From the NCBI RefSeq assembly GCF_000297395.2, contig NZ_HF570108.1, positions 3,469,766 through 3,533,765 of the forward strand: a stretch of DNA of 64,000 bases, written 5' to 3'. The position numbers were made by a program, and so were the translations under genes. Source of the stretch: Micromonospora lupini str. Lupac 08 (GTDB lineage Bacteria > Actinomycetota > Actinomycetes > Mycobacteriales > Micromonosporaceae). This document shows positions 52,286 to 60,828 of the stretch, in pieces. The notes below the pieces were generated by a model. That model worked only from the letters and a program-made list of their open reading frames with translations, was not told where the DNA came from and did no database searches. The number at the start of each line of letters is the position of its first letter. Position 1 is the stretch's first letter.

Positions 52286-52905
52286 AGATCCGCGAGCTGG
52301 GCATCGAGGGCGCCTGGGAGATCTCGCCGCAGCAGCACGGCGACCCGCGCGGCATGTTCATGGAGTGGTACCGCTTCGACAAGCTCGCCGAGGTGGTGGG
52401 GCACCCGCTGCGGCTGGCCCAGGCCAACCTGTCGGTCTCCGCGCGCGGCGTGGTGCGCGGCGTGCACTTCGCCGACGTCCCGCCCGGGCAGGCCAAGTAC
52501 GTCACCTGTGTGCGCGGCGCGGTCCTCGACGTGATCGTGGACCTGCGGGTGAGCTCGCCGACCTTCGGGCGGTGGGAGGGCGTCCGGCTCGACGACACCG
52601 ACCGGCGGGCGGTCTACCTCAGCGAGGGCCTGGGGCACGGGTTCTGCGCGCTCACCGACGACGCGACGTTGAGCTACCTCTGCTCGGCCACGTACAACCC
52701 GACCGGCGAGCACGCGGTGCACCCGCTGGACGAGGAGCTGGGCATCGAGTGGCCCGCCGACGTCCCGCTGCTGTCCGCCCGCGACGACGCCGCGCCGACC
52801 CTCGCGCAGGCGCGCGAGAGCGGTCTGCTGCCGGAGTACGACGCCTGCCGGCGGTTCGTGGCGACCCTCGGGCCGGACGGAATGTCGCACTCAACCGGTA
52901 TGTGA
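52282..52905 (+). CDS. rfbC: dTDP-4-dehydrorhamnose 3,5-epimerase-like protein
   Basis: 207 residues of the RmlC cupin family. HGDPRGMFMEWYRFDKL, VVRGVHFADVPPGQAKYVTCVRGAVLDVIVDLR (His and Lys of the active site), LGHGFCALTDDATLSYLCSATYNP with the acid Tyr and HAVHPLDEELGIEW are all present. It epimerises the keto-sugar of rhamnose or a related deoxysugar; the exact product depends on missing partners, so 3-epimerase or 3,5-epimerase cannot be told. ATG overlaps the rfbA stop. Confidence 0.88.
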   Translation: MKIRELGIEGAWEISPQQHGDPRGMFMEWYRFDKLAEVVGHPLRLAQANLSVSARGVVRGVHFADVPPGQAKYVTCVRGAVLDVIVDLRVSSPTFGRWEGVRLDDTDRRAVYLSEGLGHGFCALTDDATLSYLCSATYNPTGEHAVHPLDEELGIEWPADVPLLSARDDAAPTLAQARESGLLPEYDACRRFVATLGPDGMSHSTGM

Positions 52906-52926
52906 CCACCCCCGGGGCACGACCTG

Positions 52927-52974
52927 TGGTGTGACAGTGACGAACCGGGCCTCCGGGCGGCTAATGTCACACCA
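52927..52974. promoter_or_regulatory. pafA promoter with 10-bp inverted repeat
   Basis: TGGTGTGACA (52927-52936) and TGTCACACCA (52965-52974) are perfect inverted repeats around 28 nt. The right arm overlaps the -10 box TAATGT (52962-52967) and the first base of the pafA ATG. The -10 box ends 6 nt before ATG, so transcription is probably leaderless and the repeat could be an operator. Confidence 0.55.
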
Positions 52975-54332
52975 TGGAGCGGCGAATCTTCGGCCTCGAG
53001 ACCGAGTACGGCGTCACCTGCACCTATCGCGGGCAGCGGCGGCTGTCCCCGGACGAGGTCGCGCGGTATCTGTTCCGTCGCGTCGTGTCCTGGGGTCGGT
53101 CGAGCAACGTGTTCCTGCGTAACGGGGCCCGACTCTATCTGGACGTCGGGTCGCATCCGGAGTACGCGACACCGGAGTGCGACTCGGTGACCGACCTGGT
53201 GGCACACGACCGGGCCGGCGAGCGGATCCTGGAGGGGCTCCTCGTCGACGCGGAGAAGCGGCTGCACGACGAGGGCATCGCGGGTGAGATCTACCTGTTC
53301 AAGAACAACACCGACTCGGCCGGCAACTCGTACGGTTGCCACGAGAACTACCTGGTCTCGCGGCACGGCGAGTTCGGCCGGCTCGCAGACGTGCTCATCC
53401 CCTTCCTGGTCACCCGGCAGTTGATCTGTGGGGCCGGCAAGGTCCTGCAGACCCCGCGCGGCGCGGTCTACTGCCTGTCCCAGCGGGCCGAGCACATCTG
53501 GGAGGGCGTCTCCTCGGCGACGACCCGCAGCCGACCGATCATCAACACCCGCGACGAGCCGCACGCCGACGCCGAGCGCTACCGGCGCCTGCACGTGATC
53601 GTCGGTGACTCGAACATGAACGAGGTCACCACGCTGCTCAAGGTCGGCACCGCCGACATCGTGCTGCGGATGATCGAGGCCGGGGTCGTCATGCGGGACC
53701 TGTCGCTGGAGAACCCGATCCGGGCCATCCGCGAGGTCTCGCACGACATCACCGGCCGGCGCAAGGTGCGACTGGCGTCCGGCAAGGAGGTCAGCGCGCT
53801 GGACATCCAGCAGGAGTACCTGTCCAAGGCCACCGAGTTCGTCGAGCGCCGCGGCGGTGACCAGGCCGCCAAGCGGGTCGTCGAGCTGTGGGGCCGGGTG
53901 CTCAACGCGGTGGAGAGCGGTGACCTGGAGCCGGTCTCGCGCGAGATCGACTGGGTCAGCAAGCTGCGGCTGATCGAGCGCTACCAGCGCAAGCACGACC
54001 TCCCGCTGTCGCACCCCCGGGTGGCGCAGATGGACCTGGCGTACCACGACGTGCGCCGTGGGCGTGGCCTCTACGGGCTGCTGGAGCGTCGCGGCGAGGT
54101 GGACCGGGTGGCCACCGACCCGGAGATCTTCGAGGCCAAGGAGACCCCGCCGCAGACCACGCGGGCGCGGCTGCGCGGCGAGTTCATCAGGCACGCCCAG
54201 GAGAAGCGGCGCGACTTCACCGTCGACTGGGTGCACCTGAAGCTCAACGACCAGGCGCAGCGCACCGTGCTCTGCAAGGACCCGTTCCGGGCGTACGACG
54301 AGCGGGTGGAGCGGTTGATCGCCAGCATGTGA
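52974..54332 (+). CDS. pafA: Pup-protein ligase PafA
   Basis: 452 residues. RIFGLETEYGV (Glu9) and RLYLDVGSHPEYATPE (Asp57) match the ATP/metal and catalytic positions of PafA. LFKNNTDSAGNSYGCHENYLV, LICGAGKVLQTPRGAVYCLSQRA and INTRDEPHADAERYRRLHVIVGDSNMNE continue the glutamine-synthetase-like fold. It lacks the extra Dop loop. It joins the side chain of Pup's C-terminal Glu to Lys of target proteins. The start is set by the TAATGT box. Confidence 0.97.
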   Translation: MERRIFGLETEYGVTCTYRGQRRLSPDEVARYLFRRVVSWGRSSNVFLRNGARLYLDVGSHPEYATPECDSVTDLVAHDRAGERILEGLLVDAEKRLHDEGIAGEIYLFKNNTDSAGNSYGCHENYLVSRHGEFGRLADVLIPFLVTRQLICGAGKVLQTPRGAVYCLSQRAEHIWEGVSSATTRSRPIINTRDEPHADAERYRRLHVIVGDSNMNEVTTLLKVGTADIVLRMIEAGVVMRDLSLENPIRAIREVSHDITGRRKVRLASGKEVSALDIQQEYLSKATEFVERRGGDQAAKRVVELWGRVLNAVESGDLEPVSREIDWVSKLRLIERYQRKHDLPLSHPRVAQMDLAYHDVRRGRGLYGLLERRGEVDRVATDPEIFEAKETPPQTTRARLRGEFIRHAQEKRRDFTVDWVHLKLNDQAQRTVLCKDPFRAYDERVERLIASM

Positions 54333-54399
54333 CGGGTGTGCCGGCCCCGGCGGTGGTGTGCGCCGACGGGGTCGGCCGGCCCGGTAGGCTGGGCGCGCC

Positions 54400-54603
54400 A
54401 TGACGACTTCTGGACCATCCGACCGCTCCGAGCGCTCCGAGCGCGGCACCGAGCGGCAGAACTGGGTCGAACGCCGGCGGGAGAAGATCCGCGCCGAGAT
54501 CGACCGCAACCGGCGCGGCGACTACACCGTGCCGACGTGGGTGCTGGCCGTGGCGCTGGTGCTCATCGTGGGCGGCTGGCTCGCCCTGATCTTCCTCTCC
54601 TGA
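54400..54603 (+). CDS. small single-pass membrane protein
   Basis: 67 residues. A Ser/Glu/Arg-rich N-terminus (SDRSERSERGTERQNWVERRREKIRAEIDRNRRGD) is followed by one C-terminal membrane helix (VPTWVLAVALVLIVGGWLALIFL), so the charged part faces the cytoplasm. I know of no function, but similar small proteins follow pafA in related actinobacteria. TAGGCT (54385-54390) ends 9 nt before the ATG. Confidence 0.7.
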   Translation: MTTSGPSDRSERSERGTERQNWVERRREKIRAEIDRNRRGDYTVPTWVLAVALVLIVGGWLALIFLS

Positions 54604-54622
54604 CCCCGCCGCCCGAGCCCGT

Positions 54623-54670
54623 CGACCCCGCTGCCCGCCGACCCCGCTGCCCGCCGACCCCGCTGCCCGC
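54623..54670. repeat. 16-bp tandem repeat, three perfect copies
   Basis: CGACCCCGCTGCCCGC is repeated at 54623, 54639 and 54655 with no mismatch; a degenerate copy precedes them. It begins 20 nt after a stop codon in the 217-nt gap before the bicupin gene. Confidence 0.8.
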
Positions 54671-54820
54671 GCCGGCTGGCCCCGCCGGTGACCCACCGGG
54701 GCCAGAGGTTGGCCCGGCCGGGTCGCGTCGACGGGTACCCGCTCGCCGTCGCCGTCGCGGGCGGGGTTCGCCCGCCCACCGCGTCGACGACACCGGGATG
54801 CGACCACGCGGGAGGCGATC

Positions 54821-55963
54821 ATGGACGAGGACCGGACGGTGCCGCAGCCGGAGCGCGGTGGGGGAGGCTGGCAGGACCCCGGGCCGCGCGACGTGGTCCG
54901 GGACCGGCAGAACCCCGACCTGCTGACCCCACCGAGCACGGACGCGGGGACGCTGCCCAACCTGCGGTTCTCCTTCTCCGACGCGCACACCCGGGTGCAG
55001 CGCGGCGGTTGGACCCGCGAGGTGACCGTACGCGAGCTGCCGATCGCCACCGAGCTCAGCGGTGTGGACATGGCGCTGGAGCCGGGCGGCTACCGGGAGA
55101 TGCACTGGCACAAGCAGTCCGAGTGGGCGTACGTGTCGCGCGGCAGCGCCCGGATCAGCGCCGTCGACCAGGAGGGCCGCAACTTCCTCGACGACGTACG
55201 GGCCGGGGACCTGTGGTTCTTTCCGCAGGGGGTGCCGCACCACATCCAGGCGCTCGACGAGGGCGTGGAGTTCCTGCTGGTCTTCGACGACGGGGCGTTC
55301 ACCGAGAACGGCACGTTCCTGATCAGCGACTTCTTCGCGCACACGCCGAAGGACGTGCTGGCCAAGAACTTCGGGTGGCGACCCGAGCAGCTCGACTCGA
55401 TCCCCGAGCGGGAGAAGTACATCTTCGCGGGGCAGGTGCCGCCGCCGCTGGACCGCGACCGGGTGGTCAGCCCAACCGGGGACGTGCCCCGCAGCCTGAG
55501 CCATCGGCTGCTCGCGCAGAAGCCGCAGCGGTTCGCGGGCGGCCAGGTCCGCATCGCCGACGTCGCCCAGTTCCCGGCGGCCACCACGATCTGCGCCGCG
55601 CTTGTCGAGGTCGACCCGGGCGGGATGCGCGAGCTGCACTGGCATCCCACCGACGACGAGTGGCAGTACTACCTCTCCGGCCACGGCCGGATGGGCGTGT
55701 TCGCCAGTCAGGGCGTGGCCGGCACCTTCGACATGCGCTCGGGTGACGTCGGGTACGTGCCGTTCGCCTACGGCCACTACATCGAGAATCTCGGCACCGA
55801 GCCGCTGGTCTTCCTGGAGATGTTCCGCAAGCCCCGGTTCGAGTCCGTCTCGCTGACCCAGTGGATGGCGAACACCCCGGCCCAGGTCAGCGCGGACACC
55901 CTCAACCTGCCCCGGGAGCTGATCGAGGCTCTGCCCCGCGACCAACGCCCCGTGATCCGCTGA
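54821..55963 (+). CDS. bicupin oxalate decarboxylase-like protein
   Basis: 380 residues with two cupin barrels. EMHWHKQSEWAYVSRGS (about 91-107) and VPHHIQ give the first Mn site; ELHWHPTDDEWQYYLSGHG (about 272-290) and YGHYIEN the second. GAFTENGTFLISDFFAHTPKDVL occupies the lid position of oxalate decarboxylase, with its catalytic Glu (SENST-type) kept as TENGT. It should turn oxalate into formate and carbon dioxide, though oxidase-like activity cannot be excluded. No signal peptide. ATG 54821 follows GGAGG. Confidence 0.88.
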   Translation: MDEDRTVPQPERGGGGWQDPGPRDVVRDRQNPDLLTPPSTDAGTLPNLRFSFSDAHTRVQRGGWTREVTVRELPIATELSGVDMALEPGGYREMHWHKQSEWAYVSRGSARISAVDQEGRNFLDDVRAGDLWFFPQGVPHHIQALDEGVEFLLVFDDGAFTENGTFLISDFFAHTPKDVLAKNFGWRPEQLDSIPEREKYIFAGQVPPPLDRDRVVSPTGDVPRSLSHRLLAQKPQRFAGGQVRIADVAQFPAATTICAALVEVDPGGMRELHWHPTDDEWQYYLSGHGRMGVFASQGVAGTFDMRSGDVGYVPFAYGHYIENLGTEPLVFLEMFRKPRFESVSLTQWMANTPAQVSADTLNLPRELIEALPRDQRPVIR

Positions 55964-55985
55964 CCGCCGTGGGGGTGGGCGCGGG

Positions 55986-57071
55986 TCAGGGGAGGAGAGC
56001 GGTGGCGTGGCGGCCGGCCGCGGCGGCGGCCAGGAAGTAGGCGTGGTCGGCGTCGAGGTTGCGGCCCATCGTGGACAGCGGCACGGCGCTGGCGCGCAAC
56101 GCGGCGTCGAGGCCGGCGGTGGGCACCCGGACGATCCGGTGCCGGGCCGTCAGCGGCGCCAGCGCCGCGTCGACCTCGGCCGCGAGGGCCGGGTCCAGGT
56201 CGTCGGGCACCACCAGCTCCGCCGGGGCGAGCGCCACCCGGCCGTACGCGGTGAGGCTGTGGTGCGACACGCCCCGGTGTCGGGGGCGGGGGTCGGCGTC
56301 GGAGATGCGCAGTGAGCCGACCGGCCGGCCGCCGAGCGTGGCGATCGCGTTGACGGCCTCGCCGACGGCGACGCCGGAGAAGCCCCATCGGGTTCCGGTG
56401 CCCAGGTTGCCGGGCCCCTGCGCCACGACGGCCAGGTCCGCGCCCAGCACGTGGCGGGCGGCGAGCAGCCCGCCGTGCAGGGTGGTGGACTCCAGGTCGC
56501 CGCCGAACGCCTGCCCGACGGTGATCGTCCCGGCCAGCTCGTCGCGCAGCCCGGCGAGGGTGCGGGAGAACCAGGCGGGCAACGCCCCGCCGTCGGTGAG
56601 CAGGTACGCCACGCGGGCGTGTGGGGCGTCGGCCCGGACGCCGGCCAGGATCGCCGGCAGCGCCGAGTGCAGGTCGGCGGTGACCACCGGCATCCCGCCC
56701 AGGTCGTCGGCGTCCGCGAGGACGGCGCGGTGCGGGCTGGCCTCCTCGTCGACGCCGAGCAGGATCGGCTGCAACGGGGTGTAGCGGGCCTTGACGAGGT
56801 GCCCGGCGTCGCGGGTGTCGGCGGCGTCCGGCGGGTCCGGGGGCAGCCGGTCCGGCAGGGCCACCACGAGGGCGTACCCGCCGGTGCCCAGACCCATCAG
56901 CAGCGCACCGGCGTTGAGCAGCACCCGGTCACCCGGCTCGGGCGTGCCGACCAGCTCGGGATAGGCAAGCGCCCGCATGCGTGTGCCGTCGGGCAGGTCG
57001 ACGTCGAGTTCCACCGCCCCGGTCCACTGCCGCCGCAGCGCCGCCACCGTCCCCGCCCGCCATCGCACCAT
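55986..57071 (-). CDS. DUF3866-family protein
   Basis: 361 residues. VRWRAGTVAALRRQWTGAVELDVDLPDGTRMRALAYPELVG is a small N-terminal beta domain. GDRVLLNAGALLMGLGTGGYALVVAL, VTADLHSALPAILAGVR, VTVGQAFGGDLESTTLHGGLLAARHVLGADLAVVAQGPGNLGTGTRWGFSGVAVGEAVNAIATLGG follow. It matches DUF3866, conserved near pafA/pafB in actinobacteria and of unknown role. On the minus strand TAGCGT (57079-57084) ends 7 nt before ATG 57071, so it is probably leaderless. Confidence 0.85.
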   Translation of the reverse strand: MVRWRAGTVAALRRQWTGAVELDVDLPDGTRMRALAYPELVGTPEPGDRVLLNAGALLMGLGTGGYALVVALPDRLPPDPPDAADTRDAGHLVKARYTPLQPILLGVDEEASPHRAVLADADDLGGMPVVTADLHSALPAILAGVRADAPHARVAYLLTDGGALPAWFSRTLAGLRDELAGTITVGQAFGGDLESTTLHGGLLAARHVLGADLAVVAQGPGNLGTGTRWGFSGVAVGEAVNAIATLGGRPVGSLRISDADPRPRHRGVSHHSLTAYGRVALAPAELVVPDDLDPALAAEVDAALAPLTARHRIVRVPTAGLDAALRASAVPLSTMGRNLDADHAYFLAAAAAGRHATALLP

Positions 57072-57126
57072 GACGGGCACGCTAGCCGCGCGGACCGGCC
57101 GACCCGCGCCCGGGTCGGTCCGCCCC

Positions 57127-58224
57127 TCAGCCGGCGTCGGATTCGTCCCGGGCGTCGGCGCTCGGCCGGCCCTGGGTGGGGTCGGGTTCGCCGCCGGTGT
57201 CGGCGCTGGGTCGGGCCTGGCTGGGGTCGGCTTCACCGCCGGCGTCGGCGCTGGGCCGGGCCTGGGTGGCGCGGGCCTTTCCGACGGCCCCGGGCAGCGA
57301 GCGGGTGGGGTCGAGGAAGACGTAGCGGATCTCCGGGTACCGGTCGGTGAGCCGCCGCTCGGCCTCGTCGGCGGCGGCCTCGATGGCCGCGCCGGTGGCC
57401 TCGTCGCGGAAGTCGACCTTCGCGGCGACGAGGATGTCGTCCGGGCCGAGCTGCATCGTCAGCAGGGTGTCGATCCGCTCCACCTCGGGCAGGCCGGCCA
57501 GGTCGCGCTCGATCTCGCGGCGCAGCCGCTCCGGGACGGCCCGACCGACCAGCAGCGACAGGTTGTTGCCGGCCAGGACGCCGGCGACGGCCAGCAGCAG
57601 CAGCCCGATCAGGATCGACGCGACACCGTCCCACACCTCGTCGCCGGTGGCCTGGGACAGGCCGACGCCGAGCGCGGCGAGCAGCAGGCCGATCAGGGCC
57701 GCGCTGTCCTCAAGGAAGACCGCCTTGACTGTGGTGTCGGCGGTCAGTCGCAGGAACCGGCGCGGCGTCGTCTCCCAGCGCGCGGACTCGCGGCGGACCT
57801 GCCGCACGGCCCGGGCCAGCGAGATCGACTCGATGACGAACGACACCGCCAGCACGATGTACGAGATCAGGTAGTCGCCACTGTGCTCGTGCACGAGGAT
57901 CGTGGTGACACCGTGGGTGACGGCGAAGCCCGCGCCTGCCACGAAGGTGAACATGGCGGCGAAGAACGCCCAGACGTAGCTTTCCTTGCCGTACCCGAAG
58001 GGGTGTCGTTGGTCGGCCGGACGGGCCCCGCGGCGGAGCGCCTGGAACAGCAGCACCTCGGTGGTCGTGTCGGCGACCGAGTGCGCCGCCTCCGACAGCA
58101 TCGCGGCCGACCCGGAGATCAGCCCGGCGACCAGCTTGGCGACCGCGATGGCGAGGTTGGCCACGCCCGCGACGACAACCGTGCCGACGCTCTCGCTCTC
58201 GGTCTTCATCCCGGCTTGCGACAT
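57127..58224 (-). CDS. cation diffusion facilitator transporter
   Basis: 365 residues. Six membrane helices cover about 15-220. AAHSVADTTTEVLLFQAL (HxxxD metal site in helix 2) and LEDSAALIGLLLAALG (helix 5 with Asp) are the paired metal sites of CDF zinc/manganese exporters. The soluble C-terminal domain (about 225-315) is RREIERDLAGLPEVERIDTLLTMQLGPDDILVAAKVDF. The end carries three 15-residue repeats. It exports divalent metal with proton exchange. TAGGGT (58232-58237, minus strand) ends 7 nt before ATG 58224. Confidence 0.9.
   Translation of the reverse strand: MSQAGMKTESESVGTVVVAGVANLAIAVAKLVAGLISGSAAMLSEAAHSVADTTTEVLLFQALRRGARPADQRHPFGYGKESYVWAFFAAMFTFVAGAGFAVTHGVTTILVHEHSGDYLISYIVLAVSFVIESISLARAVRQVRRESARWETTPRRFLRLTADTTVKAVFLEDSAALIGLLLAALGVGLSQATGDEVWDGVASILIGLLLLAVAGVLAGNNLSLLVGRAVPERLRREIERDLAGLPEVERIDTLLTMQLGPDDILVAAKVDFRDEATGAAIEAAADEAERRLTDRYPEIRYVFLDPTRSLPGAVGKARATQARPSADAGGEADPSQARPSADTGGEPDPTQGRPSADARDESDAG
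57130..57267 (-). repeat. three 15-residue tandem repeats in the CDF C-terminus
   Basis: Units read TQARPSADAGGEADP, SQARPSADTGGEPDP and TQGRPSADARDESDA. The DNA repeats at a 45-nt period, so this is recent in-frame duplication of an acidic, disordered tail. Confidence 0.8.
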
Positions 58225-58339
58225 GAGGGCAACCCTATGACCGGCGCCGTCGCCGCGCCGCTCGGGTGGCGCGACAGCCCGGATCCGAACAGATGTGCGG
58301 CACGCCCGCGTGGGTGCACGCCCGCGGCGCGTCGGCTGC

Positions 58340-58345
58340 TAGCGT
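58340..58345 (+). promoter_or_regulatory. -10 box of pafB, probable leaderless start
   Basis: TAGCGT ends 6 nt before the GTG at 58352, with CTACCC between and no ribosome-binding site. Confidence 0.5.
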
Positions 58346-58351
58346 CTACCC

Positions 58352-59350
58352 GTGTCGCGGACCCGCACCGAACGCCTGGTCAACCTGGTGATCTGCCTCC
58401 TGTCCACGCGACGGTTCCTGACCGCCGCGCAGATCGCCGCGACCGTGCCCGGCTACGAGCACGACCCCGACGACGCGCGCGACCACGAGGCGTTCCAGCG
58501 CAAGTTCGAACGGGACAAGGCCGAGCTGCGCGAGCTGGGCGTTCCGCTGGAGACCGGCACGGCGAGCGTCTTCGACGCCGAGCCCGGCTACCGCATCGCC
58601 CACCGTGAGTACGCGCTGCCCGACATCCCCCTGGAGCCGGACGAGGCGGCCGCGGTCGGCATCGCCGCCCGCCTGTGGCAGCACGCCGGGCTGGCCGCCG
58701 CCGCGTCGTCCGGGCTGGCCAAGCTGCGCGCCGCCGGGGTGGACGTCGACCCGCAGGCCACCCTCGGCATGGAGCCGATGGTCACCGTCGACCCCGCGTT
58801 CGCGCCGCTGACCGCCGCCGCGCGGGACCGCCGCGAGGTCGGGTTCGACTACCGGGTGCCCGACCGGGACGCCCCCACGCGCCGCCGGCTCCAGCCGTGG
58901 GGCGTGGTCTGCTGGCGCGGGCGGTGGTACGTGGTGGGCCACGACCTGGACCGCGCGGCGACCCGCTGCTTCCGCCTGTCCCGGGTGGTCGGCGCGGTCC
59001 GGGTGACCGGCGCGCCCGGGGCGTACGAGCCGCCGGCCGGCGTCGACCTGATCAGCCACGTGGCCCGCTGGTCCGGGCCGGTGGAGCGCACCGGCCGGGC
59101 CACCGTGCTGGCGGCGCCCGGACGGGCCGCCGGCCTGCGTCGCTGGGCGGTGGAGGTGACCGCCGGACCGGACGGCGACCACCTGGTCCTGCCGTACGCC
59201 GACCCGGACGGGCTGGCCGGCCAACTCGTCGGGTACGGCCCGGACGTGCGGGTGCTCGATCCGCCGGAGGTCCGCGAGGCGGTCATCCAGCGACTCAAGG
59301 AGATCGCCGTCCGGCACGACGAGCTGGCCGTCTCCGGGGGTGCCCGGTGA
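58352..59350 (+). CDS. pafB: WYL-domain regulator PafB
   Basis: 332 residues. The N-terminal helix-turn-helix is TERLVNLVICLLSTRRFLTAAQIAATVPGYEHD, followed by DHEAFQRKFERDKAELRELGVPLETG. The WYL domain (about 145-230) includes RRRLQPWGVVCWRGRWYVVGHDLDR and CFRLSRVVG, with the YV variant of the WYL motif. PafB and PafC form a transcription activator of the RecA/LexA-independent DNA-damage response in mycobacteria. GTG 58352 overlaps nothing upstream and is set by TAGCGT. It is coupled to pafC. Confidence 0.93.
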   Translation: MSRTRTERLVNLVICLLSTRRFLTAAQIAATVPGYEHDPDDARDHEAFQRKFERDKAELRELGVPLETGTASVFDAEPGYRIAHREYALPDIPLEPDEAAAVGIAARLWQHAGLAAAASSGLAKLRAAGVDVDPQATLGMEPMVTVDPAFAPLTAAARDRREVGFDYRVPDRDAPTRRRLQPWGVVCWRGRWYVVGHDLDRAATRCFRLSRVVGAVRVTGAPGAYEPPAGVDLISHVARWSGPVERTGRATVLAAPGRAAGLRRWAVEVTAGPDGDHLVLPYADPDGLAGQLVGYGPDVRVLDPPEVREAVIQRLKEIAVRHDELAVSGGAR

Positions 59351-60393
59351 CCCGCCCGGCCGCCCGCGGCGGTTCCCGGGCGTCCGCCGACCGGCTGGCG
59401 CGGCTGCTCAACCTGGTGCCCTACCTGCTGGCCCGGCCCGGCATCGAGATCGCCGAGGCGGCCGGTGACCTGGGCGTCACCGAACGGCAGCTCCGGGAGG
59501 ACCTGGAGCTGCTGTGGGTGTGCGGGCTGCCCGGTTACGGCCCGGGTGACCTGATCGACATGGCGTTCGACGGCGACCGGGTGACCATCACCTACGACGC
59601 CGGCATCGACCGGCCGCTGCGGCTCACCCCCGACGAGGCCCTCGCGCTCGTGGTGGCGCTGCGGATGCTCGCCGAGACCCCCGGGGTGGCCAACCGGGAG
59701 GCCATCGAGCGGGCCCTCGCCAAGATCGAGGACGCCGCCGGTGACCTGGTGGGCGCACCGGTCGCGGTCCGCCTGCCCGGGGACACCCGGCGGGTCGAGG
59801 CGCTGCGCGCCGCCGTGGAGGGCGGCCGGGCGCTGCGGATCACCTACTACACGGCCGCACGGGACGAGACGACCGAGCGCGTCGTCGACCCGCTGCGGAT
59901 GCTGATGGTCGGCGGTCGGGCGTACGTGGAGGCGTGGTGCCGGCGCGCGGAGGCGGTGCGGCTGTTCCGGGCCGACCGGATCGACGCGATCACCGAGCTG
60001 GACGAGCCGGCCACCGTTCCGCCGCAGGCCGTCCCGCACGACCTCACCGAGGGCGTCTTCCGGCCGTCGTCCGACCTGCCGCTGATCACCCTGCGGGTCG
60101 GTCGGAGCGAGCGGTGGATCACCGAGTACTACCCGTGCGAGCGGGTCGAGGCCGGCGACGGCGACCAGTGGCTCGTCTCGCTGCGGGTGACCGACCTGGG
60201 GTGGGCGCGGCGGTTCGTGCTGGGCCTCGGCCCGGACGTCACAGTGGTCGCCCCGGTCGAGCTGGCCGACCAGGTCCGGGCGACCGCCGCCGCCGCGCTC
60301 GACGCGTACGCCGTGCCCGTGGCCGCGGTGCGGCGGGCCCCGGCCGATTCCGTGCCGCCGGGCGATCCGGCGGTGGCCGCCGGCACCCAGTAG
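59347..60393 (+). CDS. pafC: WYL-domain regulator PafC
   Basis: 348 residues, GTG overlapping the pafB stop. DRLARLLNLVPYLLARPGIEIAEAAGDLGVTERQLREDLELLWVCGLPGYGPGDLIDM is the helix-turn-helix part. The WYL domain (about 155-225) has LRITYYTAARDETTERVVDPLRMLMVGGRAYVEAWCRRAEAVRLFRADRI, and the C-terminal WCX-like part follows. It pairs with PafB. The end PPGDPAVAAGTQ is followed after 10 nt by the next start. Confidence 0.93.
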   Translation: MTRPAARGGSRASADRLARLLNLVPYLLARPGIEIAEAAGDLGVTERQLREDLELLWVCGLPGYGPGDLIDMAFDGDRVTITYDAGIDRPLRLTPDEALALVVALRMLAETPGVANREAIERALAKIEDAAGDLVGAPVAVRLPGDTRRVEALRAAVEGGRALRITYYTAARDETTERVVDPLRMLMVGGRAYVEAWCRRAEAVRLFRADRIDAITELDEPATVPPQAVPHDLTEGVFRPSSDLPLITLRVGRSERWITEYYPCERVEAGDGDQWLVSLRVTDLGWARRFVLGLGPDVTVVAPVELADQVRATAAAALDAYAVPVAAVRRAPADSVPPGDPAVAAGTQ

Positions 60394-60403
60394 GCTGACC
60401 GGC

Positions 60404-60649
60404 GTGCTGATCTGGATCGTGCTCGCGGTGGTGCTGCTCCCGCTCGTGGCGCTCGCGCTGGCCGTACGCCCGGTGCTGAGCCGGCTGCCCCAGCTGCGCC
60501 GCGCCGCCGTGGCGCTGCAGCGACGGGCCGCCGAGGCGGAGGGGCTGCGGGAGACCGCCGAGGCGTTGCAGCAGCGCGCCGAGGGCGTCCAACGCCAGCT
60601 CGACACCGCTCAGCAGCGCCTCGCCGTGATCCAGGCCAAGCGCGGCTGA
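60404..60649 (+). CDS. small membrane protein with coiled coil
   Basis: 81 residues. One N-terminal helix (LIWIVLAVVLLPLVALALAVRPV) is followed by a cytoplasmic coiled coil rich in Ala, Gln and Arg (AAEAEGLRETAEALQQRAEGVQRQLDTAQQRLAVIQAK). The function is unknown; conserved by position before tatA in related genomes as far as I can recall. TAGGCT (60391-60396), which includes the pafC stop, ends 7 nt before the GTG. The perfect palindrome CCGACAGCTGTCGG (60650-60663) follows its stop. Confidence 0.7.
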   Translation: MLIWIVLAVVLLPLVALALAVRPVLSRLPQLRRAAVALQRRAAEAEGLRETAEALQQRAEGVQRQLDTAQQRLAVIQAKRG

Positions 60650-60828
60650 CCGACAGCTGTCGGCACCCGCCGTCCCCGACCGGGTGGCGATGGTTGACTG
60701 ATCATCACGGTTGGTCAAGACTTCACCGGCCGGGCCCTGATCATCATCCCCGGCAGGTGGCATTCGGTTCATCCGCACGTACGATGGGCTGCGTACCACC
60801 CCCGGACACAGAGCGACTGGAGCTTCTC

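Noticed and set aside
60650..60663. Palindrome CCGACAGCTGTCGG as an operator
   Set aside because: It immediately follows a stop codon and is short; it may be a weak transcript-end element, but there is no support for a regulatory role.
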